The notes: generated by a model not told the origin, from the letters alone. DNA of 64,000 nt from Dehalococcoidia bacterium (GCA_025054935.1 JANWZD010000001.1:451008-515007), one strand, 5' to 3'. Shown: positions 41,498 through 50,500, counted from the first letter of the stretch. Numbers and translations are program-made.

Positions 41498-42724
41498 ATG
41501 TCGCTTCCTCGTTCGCTCTCGCCGACCCTCGCGCCTTCCGAAACGGCGGCACCGCGGCGGTGGCTGGTTCTCAGCACGACAGTGCTCGGCCACGCGATCA
41601 AACACTTCTTCGCCGCCGGGCTGTTCGTCATCATCCCTGAACTGAAAGCCGGGCTTGACCTCTCGAACGCGCAGGTCGGAGCGCTGTCGACCGCCCGCAA
41701 CTTGGCTGGCGGGCTAGCTAATCTCCCAGCCGGGTTCATTGCCGACCGCTGGCCTGAGCGCCGCGCCGAAACCCTCGGCGTCTCCCTCGCCGCGATCGGC
41801 GTTTTCGCTTTTCTGCTCGGCCGCAGCGACACCTACCTCGCCGCGGTCGCGAACGCAGCGTTCCTCGCCGCTGCGATCTCGTTCTGGCATCCTGCCGCGA
41901 TTGGCGCGATCTCCTCGCTGTTCGCGCGGCAGCGCGGCCTCGCCATCGCCCTCCACGGCACGGGAGGAAGCATCGGCGAGGCACTCGGTCCCCTCATCAC
42001 CGGCCTGCTCCTTGCTGCCTTCTCCTGGGCGGTGCTCCTCCAAGCCAGTCTTCTTCCCGCAGCGCTGTTCGGGCTCCTGATCTGGCTCCTGCTCCGAACA
42101 GCGCCGGGAACGGCAGTCTCGCCTTTCGGTCTCCGGCGCTACCTTGCCGGCGTCGGGCAGCTGGTGGCTGATCGGCGGCTGATGCTGGTCTTGCTTTTCG
42201 CGGGCGGCTTTGCGGGCGGGCAGAGCGTCGTCCAGACCTTTCTTCCGGTCTACCTGCGCGAAAGCGTCGGGGTCTCGCCTGCGACCATCGGGGTGTACCT
42301 TGCGCTTGCCCAAGTCGTCGGGATCGGCTCCCAGCCGCTGATGGGCTGGTTCTCCGACCGATGGGGTCGCAAGGTCGTGCTCGTCCCCGCGCTCATGGTT
42401 CTGGGCGCGGCCTACAGCGCGCTTGCCGTTGTCTCTCCCGGCGTCTCCTTCCTTCTCGTCATCGCGCTGATGGGTGCCTTCATGTATTCCCTCATGGCGA
42501 TCTTTCTGGCGTCCGCAATCGACCTCGTTCAGGGGAGCGTCCAAGCCACCACTGTCGCCCTCGTCTTCGGCATCGCGACCGCAGTCGCTGGCATCGCCCC
42601 CGGCATCGCGGGCGTGCTGGCCGACCTTGCAGGCCCAATCGCGCCGTTCCTTTTCGCGGGAGGATTGGTCTTGGCCGTCGGCATTGTTGCCGCCGTCACC
42701 CAATGGCGGCGCCCCCCAGCCTGA
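41498..42724 (+). CDS. MFS transporter (fosmidomycin-resistance/Fsr-like)
   Basis: The 408-residue protein has twelve transmembrane helices. It begins with WLVLSTTVLGHAIKHFFAAG, which resembles the HxxxDxF type first helix of Fsr-like exporters. The MFS motif A loops are seen as AGFIADRWPERRAE between helices 2 and 3 and MGWFSDRWGRKVV between helices 8 and 9. The H-A-I-K-H segment lacks the usual acidic residue. It exports drugs or metabolites; the substrate is unknown. ATG at 41498 after GGAAGGA. Confidence 0.88.
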   Translation: MSLPRSLSPTLAPSETAAPRRWLVLSTTVLGHAIKHFFAAGLFVIIPELKAGLDLSNAQVGALSTARNLAGGLANLPAGFIADRWPERRAETLGVSLAAIGVFAFLLGRSDTYLAAVANAAFLAAAISFWHPAAIGAISSLFARQRGLAIALHGTGGSIGEALGPLITGLLLAAFSWAVLLQASLLPAALFGLLIWLLLRTAPGTAVSPFGLRRYLAGVGQLVADRRLMLVLLFAGGFAGGQSVVQTFLPVYLRESVGVSPATIGVYLALAQVVGIGSQPLMGWFSDRWGRKVVLVPALMVLGAAYSALAVVSPGVSFLLVIALMGAFMYSLMAIFLASAIDLVQGSVQATTVALVFGIATAVAGIAPGIAGVLADLAGPIAPFLFAGGLVLAVGIVAAVTQWRRPPA

Positions 42725-42789
42725 TACCGCGAGCGAGGGAGCCGCGACGGCCGACGATCTCCCGCACCGGCGCTTGCGGCCGCGGCGAG

Positions 42790-42795
42790 TATGAT
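42790..42795 (+). promoter_or_regulatory. leaderless-type -10 box TATGAT
   Basis: TATGAT, CCTTCTCCG (9 nt), ATG at 42805. There is no purine-rich ribosome site in the gap. Confidence 0.55.
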
Positions 42796-42804
42796 CCTTC
42801 TCCG

Positions 42805-43695
42805 ATGTCCTTCCCGCTGCGCCGTCTGGTCCGCCTCTGCGCGGCAGCAGTTGTCGTTCTCTTCGCCGCGCTCTACTTCGCCCAGCATCGCGACGCGTTT
42901 CTGCACGCTGCGACCGCCCTCTCGCCCCCGGCCCTCGCGGCCGCTCTCGCCTTCGGCGCGCTCTATTGGCTCGCGCTCGCCGCAGCGTGGTGGCAGGTGC
43001 AGAGCGCGCTTGGGGGGACGCTCGAGTTCTGGCCGGCAGTGCGGATCTGGACGCTCTCGACAGTGGCACGCTACGTGCCCGGCAATCTCTGGCACATCGC
43101 GGGCCGCGCGGCGCTCGCGAAGGAAGCGGGCGAGAGCGCCATGGTGACGGTGACGGCGAGCGCTTATGAGCAGATGCTGACGCTCGGCGGCGCCTTTCTC
43201 GCCGCCGGCCTCCTCCTGCCGCTCGCCGGCGGCAGCCCTCTCTACTTGGCAGGCGCGCTCGCCGCGCCGCTCGGCGCGGCAGCGCTTCATCCAGCGGCGC
43301 AGCGCGCAGTCGTGCACCGCGCAGCGCGGCTGCTCGGACAGCCGCCGCCGCCCGCTCTCCCGGTTCGTCGCCTCGTTCGCTTGCTCGCGCTTTATATGCT
43401 CCCCAACATTCCGGCAGGGCTGGCGCTCGCCGCGCTCGGGTGGCCGGGCGGTCCAAACCCGATTGGCGCGATCGGCGCTTTTGGGTTCGCGTGGGCAGTC
43501 GGCTTCCTCTCCTTCTTCACCCCGAGCGGGCTCGGCATCCGCGAAGTGACCCTTGTCGGCCTGATTGCCGCTGGGCTGAGCGCTGGCGACCCGGCGGTGC
43601 TCGCTGTCGGCCATCGGCTCGTCTTGACCGCGGCGGAATTTGCGCTCGCCGCCGGCGCGGGACTGAGCGAGCGGCTGACTGCCCGCGTGGTATAA
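42805..43695 (+). CDS. flippase-like membrane protein (lysylphosphatidylglycerol synthase TM / AglD-like)
   Basis: The 296-residue protein has about eight transmembrane helices and the family's conserved STVARYVPGNLWHIAGR (near residue 90) and FTPSGLGIREVTLVG segments. It is the same family as the gene at 17862. Leaderless-type start at 42805. Its stop codon TAA lies inside the TATAAT box that drives the next unit, so the two transcription units interlock. The role in lipid-linked glycan handling is inferred from the family and neighbours. Confidence 0.82.
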   Translation: MSFPLRRLVRLCAAAVVVLFAALYFAQHRDAFLHAATALSPPALAAALAFGALYWLALAAAWWQVQSALGGTLEFWPAVRIWTLSTVARYVPGNLWHIAGRAALAKEAGESAMVTVTASAYEQMLTLGGAFLAAGLLLPLAGGSPLYLAGALAAPLGAAALHPAAQRAVVHRAARLLGQPPPPALPVRRLVRLLALYMLPNIPAGLALAALGWPGGPNPIGAIGAFGFAWAVGFLSFFTPSGLGIREVTLVGLIAAGLSAGDPAVLAVGHRLVLTAAEFALAAGAGLSERLTARVV

Positions 43696-43696
43696 T
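43691..43696 (+). promoter_or_regulatory. consensus -10 box TATAAT overlapping the upstream stop codon
   Basis: A perfect TATAAT that contains the TAA stop of the flippase-like gene (43693-43695). The ATG at 43707 is 10 nt downstream. No -35 match is visible. Confidence 0.65.
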
Positions 43697-43706
43697 GCTC
43701 CTCCGC

Positions 43707-43754
43707 ATGGCCAGGTCCTTCCTGTGGCGCTGGCCGATCGCGGTCCAGTCATGA
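43707..43754 (+). CDS. 15-residue leader open frame before the GH67-like gene
   Basis: ATG at 43707, 10 nt after TATAAT, encodes MARSFLWRWPIAVQS and stops with a TGA that overlaps the ATG of the large gene (ATGA). If transcription starts about 7-10 nt after the box, this ATG is at the very 5' end and would be read by leaderless initiation, with re-initiation or coupling at 43751. It contains two tryptophans. The competing view is that translation starts at the GTG at 43724, inside this frame but in the frame of the large protein. Confidence 0.45.
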   Translation: MARSFLWRWPIAVQS

Positions 43755-45928
43755 GCTGGCTGCCACCATTGAGGCCCAGAATGCGAATGTTTGGCCGGCT
43801 GGCGCGTCTTCCCCTGCTCGGACTGGCTCTCGGGATGGTGGCGTTCACCGCCTTTGCCCCCGCTGGGCCCCCCTCGGGCCGCCCCACGCCGGTCCGCGCT
43901 CACCCTCCCACAGCGATCGCGGACGTCATTATCCCCACGGCGTGGGCGAACGATGCGGCCATTGAACTGGCCGTCACCGACCTCCGCAGCGCGCTTGCTG
44001 AGGTGTTCGGGCTCCCTGCGCGCCTCCGCGCCGACGATATGCCTTCGCCGCTCCCCTTCAGCCTCCTTTTGCTCGCGCCGGGGGTCCCCTTCTACGAGCA
44101 GCTGGTCTCAGCGGGCCAGCTTTCGCCTCTCCCCCTGAGCAAGGACGGCTATCGGCTGCTGCGCATGAACTATCGCGGCACGCCGATGATCGCGATTATC
44201 GGCGGCTCAATCCGCGGAACGGCGTACGGCGCGTTCCGGTTCGTCGAGATGATCCGGCTGAACCCGGACAGCTACACGCGGCCCCTCAACCTCAAAGTGG
44301 AACCGGCGATCGCGCTGCGGCTCGTCTCCAGCCCAACGGGAGAGAACTACCCCTCGCCGGAGGACGCGCTCCGCTGGGGATATAACACGGTCGCCATCAC
44401 CCAATGGCCGTGGCTGCTCACCTTCGACAGCGTCGACCCCGCGATCTATGCCGCGCCGGAGGATCGTGCCTGGGTGGAGCAGCAGCGCGCCCGCGCCCGC
44501 GCCGAGATCGCGCGCGCGAAAGCGCTTCACCTCGATGTGCTCACCTCGGGCGATGTCATTTCTTTCCCCGCCCGCGTCGCCGAACTGTACGGCGAGCAGG
44601 TCGGCGTCCGAGGGGAGCGGCCAATTTACTGCCTGAACCGCCCAAGGACGCAGCAGCTGTACCGCGCAGGGCTGCGAGAGCTCCTGCGCACCTTTCCCGA
44701 GATCGACATCGTCATGATCCGCACGGGGGAGAATTACCCTGCGGGTCCGGTCAGCGGAAACCCGCCCGCCATGAAGGAATGCGGCGCCGCCGACATGCCG
44801 ACGATGCTCCGGCTGGTGATGGAGATCTCGTATCAGGAGATCGTCGAGATCGGACGCCGCCGGTATATCCAGCGCGCGTGGGATATCGGCGCAGACGGCT
44901 TTCACGCCGACCCCGCTGTTGCCGGCCGCATCCTCGAGGGTGTAGGCGCAAAGCCGGGCTTGCTCGTTTCGTTCAAGCATACGCAGACCGACTTCTGGCG
45001 GCACAACCCGGCCAATCCGAACATTAATCGCTTTCCCGCAGCGCGCATGGTGGAATACCAAGCGGCGCGAGAGTATGAGGGCAAGGGCGCCTTTCCAAAC
45101 TACCTCGGCGGGATCGTCGCCGGAGGCGCGCCGGAGAGCGGCCGACAGGGAGGGCTGCGCGCGCTGGTCGACCAAGGAGTGACAGCAGTCTGGGTCTGGG
45201 CGCGGGGCGGAGGATGGAACGGCCCCTACCTGCGGAGCCATATCTGGCTCGAGGCGAACAACTACGCGCTCGCCAAGCTCGTGTGGGACCCTTCGCTCTC
45301 GCCGAAGACGCTCGCGCTCCAGTGGGCCACCCTCCGGTTCGGCCCGAAAGCCGCTCCGCACGTTGCGCGCGTGCTCGAACTGTCCGAAGAGGTCGTGCTC
45401 CGCACGTTCTACGTCGCCCCCTTCGCCCGCTGGCAAGGGCCGTGGGCGCCGAACGTCGCCTGGACCCGCGATGACGTGATCTTCGGCGCCGACCGCGTGG
45501 GCGCGCTCTATCAGCAGGCGAAAACGCCGGCTGCGTTCGAGGAGGCGCTGCGCGAGAAAGAGATCGCTCGTCGGCTCCTCCGGGAGATGGTCGCTGAAAT
45601 GGAGCGGGCCGCCGACCTCTCCTCTGACCCGGAACTTGCCGACGAAGCGATCAATACGGTGCGCTACGGCGACACCCTGCTCACCGCAATGACTAACTAT
45701 GTGAGCGGCATGTTCTACTACTTCCGCTGGGTCGACCTCGGCCGTGTCCACGAGAACGACCGCCAGGCGGCGTTCCGTCATCTTGCCGCTTGGCGGGCCG
45801 GGTGGTCGGCATTCAACGAGCACGTGCTCCAGCTCTACGGCGTTGCGACCGGCTACACCGACCACGGCATGGTCCAAGCCGTTGAAGATGCCCTCGCCGA
45901 CCTGAACAGCCTCGCGCTCCGCCGCTGA
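43751..45928 (+). CDS. secreted glycoside-hydrolase-like protein (GH67 alpha-glucuronidase-type N-terminal domain)
   Basis: The 725-residue protein has a signal peptide within the first 45 residues. Residues about 60-185 form a mixed domain ending in IIGGSIRGTAYGAFRFVE, the pattern of the N-terminal domain of GH67 alpha-glucuronidases and GH20/GH84 enzymes. A TIM-barrel-like middle follows (GYNTVAITQWPW, FPEIDIVMIRTGENY) and a helical C-terminal domain. Length and domain order fit GH67. I cannot place the catalytic acids with confidence, so activity is uncertain. An in-frame GTG at 43724 would add nine residues. It probably acts on exported or environmental polysaccharide. Confidence 0.75.
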   Translation: MSWLPPLRPRMRMFGRLARLPLLGLALGMVAFTAFAPAGPPSGRPTPVRAHPPTAIADVIIPTAWANDAAIELAVTDLRSALAEVFGLPARLRADDMPSPLPFSLLLLAPGVPFYEQLVSAGQLSPLPLSKDGYRLLRMNYRGTPMIAIIGGSIRGTAYGAFRFVEMIRLNPDSYTRPLNLKVEPAIALRLVSSPTGENYPSPEDALRWGYNTVAITQWPWLLTFDSVDPAIYAAPEDRAWVEQQRARARAEIARAKALHLDVLTSGDVISFPARVAELYGEQVGVRGERPIYCLNRPRTQQLYRAGLRELLRTFPEIDIVMIRTGENYPAGPVSGNPPAMKECGAADMPTMLRLVMEISYQEIVEIGRRRYIQRAWDIGADGFHADPAVAGRILEGVGAKPGLLVSFKHTQTDFWRHNPANPNINRFPAARMVEYQAAREYEGKGAFPNYLGGIVAGGAPESGRQGGLRALVDQGVTAVWVWARGGGWNGPYLRSHIWLEANNYALAKLVWDPSLSPKTLALQWATLRFGPKAAPHVARVLELSEEVVLRTFYVAPFARWQGPWAPNVAWTRDDVIFGADRVGALYQQAKTPAAFEEALREKEIARRLLREMVAEMERAADLSSDPELADEAINTVRYGDTLLTAMTNYVSGMFYYFRWVDLGRVHENDRQAAFRHLAAWRAGWSAFNEHVLQLYGVATGYTDHGMVQAVEDALADLNSLALRR

Positions 45929-46115
45929 GACCGCTCCGAGCCGCTCTCTTCTCCCTCGGCAGAGCGCAGGAGCGCGCCGTCGGCCTCCGCAACACAAGAG
46001 CCCAAGCAGTTGGACGTTGGCGCCGCAAGCGCAGACAATAGATTACTTGCGAAAATGCAGACCGTCCGTTGGTGGCCACTCTCGGTTGAGCACAGTTGCA
46101 ACGTCGGGGGTTGGG
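45929..46115. other. intergenic spacer
   Basis: Nothing gene-like; GACAAT followed by AGATTA (46029-46040) is a weak promoter candidate for the small gene downstream. Confidence 0.4.
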
Positions 46116-46574
46116 ATGGGCGACTACCAGTTCACGCGCCAAATCGATCTCACGCGCTATCCCGAAATCGACAGCGCGGCCGTGCGCGTCCTCTGGTCGG
46201 ACGACTGGTACGACGGTACGCTCTCCGGCATGGCCGTCGTCAACGGGGAGACCCTCTATTACGACTTCTATCACGAAGACGACAACACGGACGTCCGCAC
46301 CTTTGTTCTTTACCGGCTGACACCCGAGCAGGAGGCGTACGAACGGGGCTGGCGCGCGCTCGAGGAAGAGGCAGGCGGAGTTCTCGTCTTCACCGACGAG
46401 GGGACGGTCGAGCTGATCCCCGAACGCGCACCGGGCGCCCGCGAGGCGTTTGCCGAACGGCGGCGGCGCGAGCACCGTCGCCTCGACCTGAGCATCGCGG
46501 AGGTCGTGGGGTGGTTTCGGGACCGAGGCAACCGCGCCTTCGCCGGCGTTCAGACCCATCAGGGCTCCGGCTGA
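46116..46574 (+). CDS. hypothetical acidic protein
   Basis: The 152-residue protein starts at the ATG at 46116 (MGDYQFTRQIDLTRYPEIDS) and contains a short beta-rich part with WSDDWYDGTLSGMAVVNGE and YYDFYHEDDNTDVRTFV, then a helical, Glu/Arg-rich region and VVGWFRDRGNRAF. No signal peptide, membrane helix or known motif is seen. The ribosome site is poor (GGGGGTTGGG). Codon use is like that of neighbouring genes, so it is probably real. It is cytoplasmic with no assigned role. Confidence 0.65.
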   Translation: MGDYQFTRQIDLTRYPEIDSAAVRVLWSDDWYDGTLSGMAVVNGETLYYDFYHEDDNTDVRTFVLYRLTPEQEAYERGWRALEEEAGGVLVFTDEGTVELIPERAPGAREAFAERRRREHRRLDLSIAEVVGWFRDRGNRAFAGVQTHQGSG

Positions 46575-47091
46575 CCGTTCCGCGCAGGGGCAGCAGCCCG
46601 AGCTCGGCGCGCGCGAAGAGCACCGGCGTCTCGTACTAGGGGGCATCCGTTACCTAAGTGTCGACCCACATTCGAATGACGGCTCGGCCGCGAACGAAGC
46701 GACCCGGTGCTCCTGCGGCTGGCGGCGGAGCATGCCTACGAGGGGCGTCGATCGGCTACCGAGATCGGGATGCAATGAAACCGGGGGCTCGTCGCGGTCG
46801 ATTGTCCCGCACGAGGCCTCCAGCGTCCCGCGCACTGTTGTTCCGCTCGGCTCTCCCGGCGAGCGGAAAACGGGCTCGGCCGGTCGTTCGCCGAGGTGCA
46901 GACCGCCGAAATATCTCTGCTGGACCCCGCTCGCGGCGTGACCGCCCACGTTCGCGCCCGAGTGACAGCCCTCCCCCGAGACGAAAGCGGCGCTGTGCGC
47001 GGGGCCCGGCATCCGCAGCACGGCGCACTTCGCGAACTGCCCCCGCGCTACCATCCGCAGCTTGACGATCTCCCCTAGGCGACTGGCGACG
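46575..47091. other. 517-nt region with a possible decayed reading frame on the + strand
   Basis: Between 46680 and 47080 one + strand frame reads fairly well: SDPVLLRLAAEHAYEGRR, an internal TGA near 46786-46788, then FAEVQTAEISLLDPARGV and GALRELPPRYHPQLDDLP before a TAG at 47078-47080. GC at third codon positions looks lower than in intact neighbours. It could be the remnant of a lost gene, or chance. No RNA gene was recognised. Confidence 0.25.
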
Positions 47092-48039
47092 TCAGTCAGC
47101 AGGCGCGCCGGCGCGTTCAGCGCGGCCGAACAGCTCCTCCGGCGCAGTCGGCGGTGCCCAAATCGCGACCGCTGCCGGAACCACCTCGAACCGCATCGGC
47201 GTCTCTCCCCAGGGTTCGCCGTCGAGTTCAACCGGCAGGGGCACGCTGCTGCGGATCTCCACCGACCGCACCCGCGCCCGGTCAACGTTCGGCGCCGCCG
47301 CCGTCCGCAGGAAGACCACGCTGAGCAGATGCCGAACCTTGGCCCACCACCCGACACCGTGGAAAACGACCACGTCCAAGCGACCATCGTGCGCTCGCGC
47401 CTCTGGAGTGAGGGGGAAGAGGGCGAAGAGCCGCGTGTTCGCCACCACGACCATCAAGGCATGGCGGCGGAGGCGGCGCCCGTCGAGCAGAATGTCAGCC
47501 GGCGCGCCGCGGTAGCGCGGCATCACTTGGGCGGCGGCGGCGACGAAGGAGAGCGCGCCGAGCGCGCGCTTGAGCGCCACATCGACCGCATGGACGACCT
47601 CGGCATCAAACCCGACCCCAGCGAAGAGAAGAAAGTAGCGCTGCCCGCCGGCCCGCCCGACATCGACAACCCGTCGACTGCCGTGGACCAGCGCCTGTGC
47701 TGCCTCAGTCGCTCGCAGCGGAAGACGCAGCTCGCGCGCTAGGAGGTTGGCAGTCCCGGCTGGCAGCACGCCGAGCGCCGTTCCTGTCCCGACAAGCGGC
47801 TGGAGCGCCTCGTTCACCGTTCCGTCTCCGCCGCTGACAATGACGAGATCCGCCCCGGCGGTCGCCGCCGCCGCAGCCGCTTGGGTCGCGTCTCCTGGCG
47901 CGGCAGTGTAGCTCATCTCAACGGTCCACCCGGCGGCGGCGAACACGCGCATCGCCGCCGGGAGATCAACTCCCCGCGCCGACCCAGAGGCGGGGTTGAC
48001 GATCACGACGACCCGCACGTTCTCGCCCGGACGACCCAT
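47092..48039 (-). CDS. diacylglycerol kinase-like lipid kinase (DagK/YegS family)
   Basis: At 315 residues this is a soluble or membrane-associated lipid kinase of the DAGKc family, phosphorylating diacylglycerol or a related lipid with ATP. VVIVNPASGSARG opens the catalytic domain and the nucleotide motif VSGGDGTVNEAL is near residue 70, with LGVLPAGTANLLAREL after it. A late GRLDVVVF strand and the beta-sandwich second domain complete the pattern. The ATG at 48039 overlaps the upstream kinase gene by 37 nt; a GTG at 48018 would shorten this and may be the real start. Confidence 0.92.
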   Translation of the reverse strand: MGRPGENVRVVVIVNPASGSARGVDLPAAMRVFAAAGWTVEMSYTAAPGDATQAAAAAATAGADLVIVSGGDGTVNEALQPLVGTGTALGVLPAGTANLLARELRLPLRATEAAQALVHGSRRVVDVGRAGGQRYFLLFAGVGFDAEVVHAVDVALKRALGALSFVAAAAQVMPRYRGAPADILLDGRRLRRHALMVVVANTRLFALFPLTPEARAHDGRLDVVVFHGVGWWAKVRHLLSVVFLRTAAAPNVDRARVRSVEIRSSVPLPVELDGEPWGETPMRFEVVPAAVAIWAPPTAPEELFGRAERAGAPAD

Positions 48040-48575
48040 GCTCCTATCGCTTCGAGCGCGGCGTCGGCTTCTGCCTCGGTACGAACGAGCCAGTGGGGAC
48101 CGACAACGGGGCGCGCCTCTCCGCGCATCTTCTCGTAGACAGCAAGCCCCGCTTCCGAGTAATCGGCTGGGTCCTGGCCGCGCTCGCGGGCAGCAAGCCG
48201 GCGGCGGACCTCTGCTTCATCGATGGCGAATCGAACGATGGCGAGACCGGCGTCGAGATGGTCGCAGAGACGACGGACCGGCGCCCGGCTCTCCTCGGTC
48301 AAATTCGTCGCGTCGAAGACGACGGTCCGTCCCCGCCGGAGGGCGTCGGCGATCGCCGCAACCGCTGCGCGGTAGACGGCAGCATGCTCCGCCGGACTAT
48401 AGGTGCGAACCGGGAAAAGGGCGCGGCGAATGCGGTCGGTTTCGACATGGTCAGCATCGAAGCGCGCGGCGAAGCGACGCGCCCATGTCGACTTGCCGCT
48501 GCCCGGCAGCCCGCTCAGTACCACAGCGAGCGGACGGCCGGGCCGGAGCGGACGGGCGAGCGCGCAAGACGACAT
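48003..48575 (-). CDS. P-loop kinase (AAA_33 type, zeta-toxin/polynucleotide-kinase-like)
   Basis: The 190-residue protein has a Walker A motif GLPGSGKST near residue 22, VETDRIRRALF, a Walker B-like segment TVVFDATNLTEESR, and a C-terminal Arg-rich lid. This is the pattern of the AAA_33 kinase group, which phosphorylates small molecules or nucleic acid ends; the target is unknown. ATG at 48575 lies 6 nt after CATAAT, so leaderless translation is likely. It overlaps the lipid kinase gene downstream and is presumably co-transcribed. No antitoxin gene is adjacent. Confidence 0.88.
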   Translation of the reverse strand: MSSCALARPLRPGRPLAVVLSGLPGSGKSTWARRFAARFDADHVETDRIRRALFPVRTYSPAEHAAVYRAAVAAIADALRRGRTVVFDATNLTEESRAPVRRLCDHLDAGLAIVRFAIDEAEVRRRLAARERGQDPADYSEAGLAVYEKMRGEARPVVGPHWLVRTEAEADAALEAIGAWVVRARTCGSS

Positions 48576-48581
48576 CGCCAG

Positions 48582-48587
48582 ATTATG
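48582..48587 (-). promoter_or_regulatory. leaderless-type -10 box CATAAT
   Basis: On the minus strand CATAAT, CTGGCG (6 nt), ATG at 48575. One mismatch to TATAAT. It sits in the 23-nt gap after the glutamate-cysteine ligase gene. Confidence 0.5.
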
Positions 48588-48598
48588 ACGGATTCGCC

Positions 48599-49726
48599 TC
48601 AGACTGGAGGTTCGACGAGCGCTCCAAAGCGCTGGTAAGAGCCGCGCAGCACCGGCTCGAGGGCGCCCGCGCGCTCAAAGAGGTCGATCAGCCAATGCGC
48701 TGGGGTTCGGCGCTGTTCGATGAGCGCAAAGAGGCGGTTGAGCCGCGGCTGGTCGGGATCGAACGCGAGCGCACGCTCGGCTGCGGTGAGCACCGCCAGA
48801 GCGCCGAAAAAGATGTCGTCATCGTCGAATCCATAGCGCGCCGCACGCTGATGGAGGGCGCGGTCAGGCACCAGTGCGCGTCCAGCGAGGGTATCGTCGA
48901 GGAGGAGACCCTTCAGCAGCGCCAGCAAACTCCCGTAGAGGGCAAAGTCGGCAAGACTGTCAAACGCCTTGAACTCGATGCGGCCATCCTCTGCCGGAAG
49001 GCGCGCCGGTTTGGTCAGCGAAGGGGAACTGGCGATCAGCTTGCTCCGGTCGGCGAGGAAGACGAGCGCCGCCGGCCGGATGCCTGTCCGCAGCTCGGTC
49101 CGCTTCGAGTAGCCTCGCCAACGTTCGCCTCCGAAGAACGGCGAGGAAAAGCTGAACGGAATGAGATAGGGGCTGTAGTAGGTCAGCTTCATCGCCGCAT
49201 CGATGCTGGCCTCGGGGCTCATGCCGTCGATGGAGAGATTCAGGTCAGGCCCGTAGGTGAGCATCGGGATTTCGGCAGTCCGCTTCTCAGGCGAGCTCGC
49301 GCGCCGCGCCTCTTCCCACGGCCGCAGCGGCGGGTTCGGCACAAACCGTTCCTGCACCGGGTTGAGGGCGATCCAGACCGGCTCAAAGCCGGCGGCAACG
49401 GCACGGTCGCGCAGCGCCGCAAAGCTCTGCGACAGCTCGTCGATCGTTGCCCCAATGCTCGAGCCGATAGTCGTCCGGATCTCAATCCCCTTGGGAACTG
49501 TCTCCAGATACCGTCCGCAGTCGTCGTAGCGCTCGTAGCCTTCGATATACCAGCGCTTCTCTTTGATGCCGAGGTCGCCGATCCGCAGCATCGGGTAGTC
49601 GCTTTCATAGCGCGGCAATTGGCGGACGATGGCGTCCAACTCCTCGAAGGAGGTCGTCGTCCAATCGACGAACCGGCCGTCCGCGCGCAGCAAGGCGACT
49701 TCATGCTCGATGCCGAAGCGGAACAT
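48599..49726 (-). CDS. glutamate-cysteine ligase family 2 (GCS2) protein
   Basis: The 375-residue protein begins FRFGIEHEVALL, the ATP-grasp-like glutamine-synthetase-fold signature of GCS2 ligases, and carries LTYGPDLNLSIDGMSPE, IPFSFSSPFF and RIEFKAFDSLADF, all conserved segments of that group. It should join an amino acid, normally glutamate, to an amine such as cysteine with ATP. The member could make gamma-glutamylcysteine or another thiol precursor. ATG at 49726 follows AAGGGAGAAGAG. It stands as its own unit upstream of the two kinases, same strand. Confidence 0.88.
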   Translation of the reverse strand: MFRFGIEHEVALLRADGRFVDWTTTSFEELDAIVRQLPRYESDYPMLRIGDLGIKEKRWYIEGYERYDDCGRYLETVPKGIEIRTTIGSSIGATIDELSQSFAALRDRAVAAGFEPVWIALNPVQERFVPNPPLRPWEEARRASSPEKRTAEIPMLTYGPDLNLSIDGMSPEASIDAAMKLTYYSPYLIPFSFSSPFFGGERWRGYSKRTELRTGIRPAALVFLADRSKLIASSPSLTKPARLPAEDGRIEFKAFDSLADFALYGSLLALLKGLLLDDTLAGRALVPDRALHQRAARYGFDDDDIFFGALAVLTAAERALAFDPDQPRLNRLFALIEQRRTPAHWLIDLFERAGALEPVLRGSYQRFGALVEPPV

Positions 49727-50460
49727 TGAGTGCTCTTCTCCCTTGGCCGATCGTAGGGCTCCTCCCTCCGTTGGCGCTAGTGGACGCTCTCTCGCGCCGC
49801 GAGTTCGCAAGACCCGCCCTCGCCTAGCGCTGCTGCCTTCCGACCCCCCTTCCGCCGTCGGCCTGATCTTCACGTTCCAGCTTTCGGCGCGCTCTCTCCT
49901 CCGCTGCTGGACGCGCCCCGTCTCCTCGAGGTCCGGCAGAGGCTGCGGGCACCCGCGTCCTCCCCAGACATCGCTCTCCCAACGCGACTGCGGCGGGCGG
50001 CATCGGCACCGCGAGGAGCGACGTCCGCCCCGTGGCGCCGAAAGGGTTGGCTGGTGCACTATCCGATGGCGGACTATTGTCGATCGTGATGAGGGTGAGA
50101 GAGGGATCGCACCGCTCTCGCGACGCGGGAGCATTGGGGAGCCAGACAGGCGCCGGCTGCGCTCCGGTCCGCTGCGCGCTCGGCGTCAGCGCAGCGCCCG
50201 AGATTGTCGGCGCGCTGCTGCCGCCTCCCGCGGGAAAGACGAGGTCGAAGCCCAGCGCAGGGCCGCTCGGCGCCTGCCGCGCCGGCGCCCCGACACTCGG
50301 CCGGCCGGCGGAGCGGGCAGCTCTGGGAGCGCAGAACGCGGAACGGTGCTGAGGGCCAGCCTCGGGCGAGGCGCGCCATCGACCCGGAGATAAGGCGGGG
50401 ACAATCCTTGCCGAGCCGCGGGGACGCGCCTCTTCCAGGCTCGCGGATGACGGGCGAGAT
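49727..50460. other. 734-nt divergent intergenic region without a supported gene
   Basis: It separates the GCS2 gene from the FAD oxidoreductase gene. Several open frames exist but are Arg/Ala/Pro-rich on both strands with no start signals. I recognised no riboswitch. The last bases lead into the palindrome at 50461. Confidence 0.45.
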
Positions 50461-50476
50461 TGATACTGAGTATCAT
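50461..50476. promoter_or_regulatory. palindromic operator-like site with embedded -10 box
   Basis: TGATACT-G-AGTATCA at 50461-50475 has perfect 7-bp arms around one base. Its right half forms TATCAT (50471-50476), a plausible -10 box 24 nt before the ATG, so a bound dimer would block transcription. The A/T-rich palindrome is like metal- or redox-responsive repressor sites in outline only; no regulator gene is next to it. Confidence 0.55.
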
Positions 50477-50500
50477 TCGTGCTCAAAATCGGGGGAAGCA

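Noticed and set aside
41714-43456. A 580-codon frame on the - strand opposite the MFS and flippase-like genes
   Set aside because: The product is Arg-rich and crosses two genes with recognisable membrane proteins.
48003-48575. A zeta-type toxin of a toxin-antitoxin pair
   Set aside because: The P-loop and lid are similar, but there is no small antitoxin gene next to it, and it overlaps a lipid kinase gene instead.
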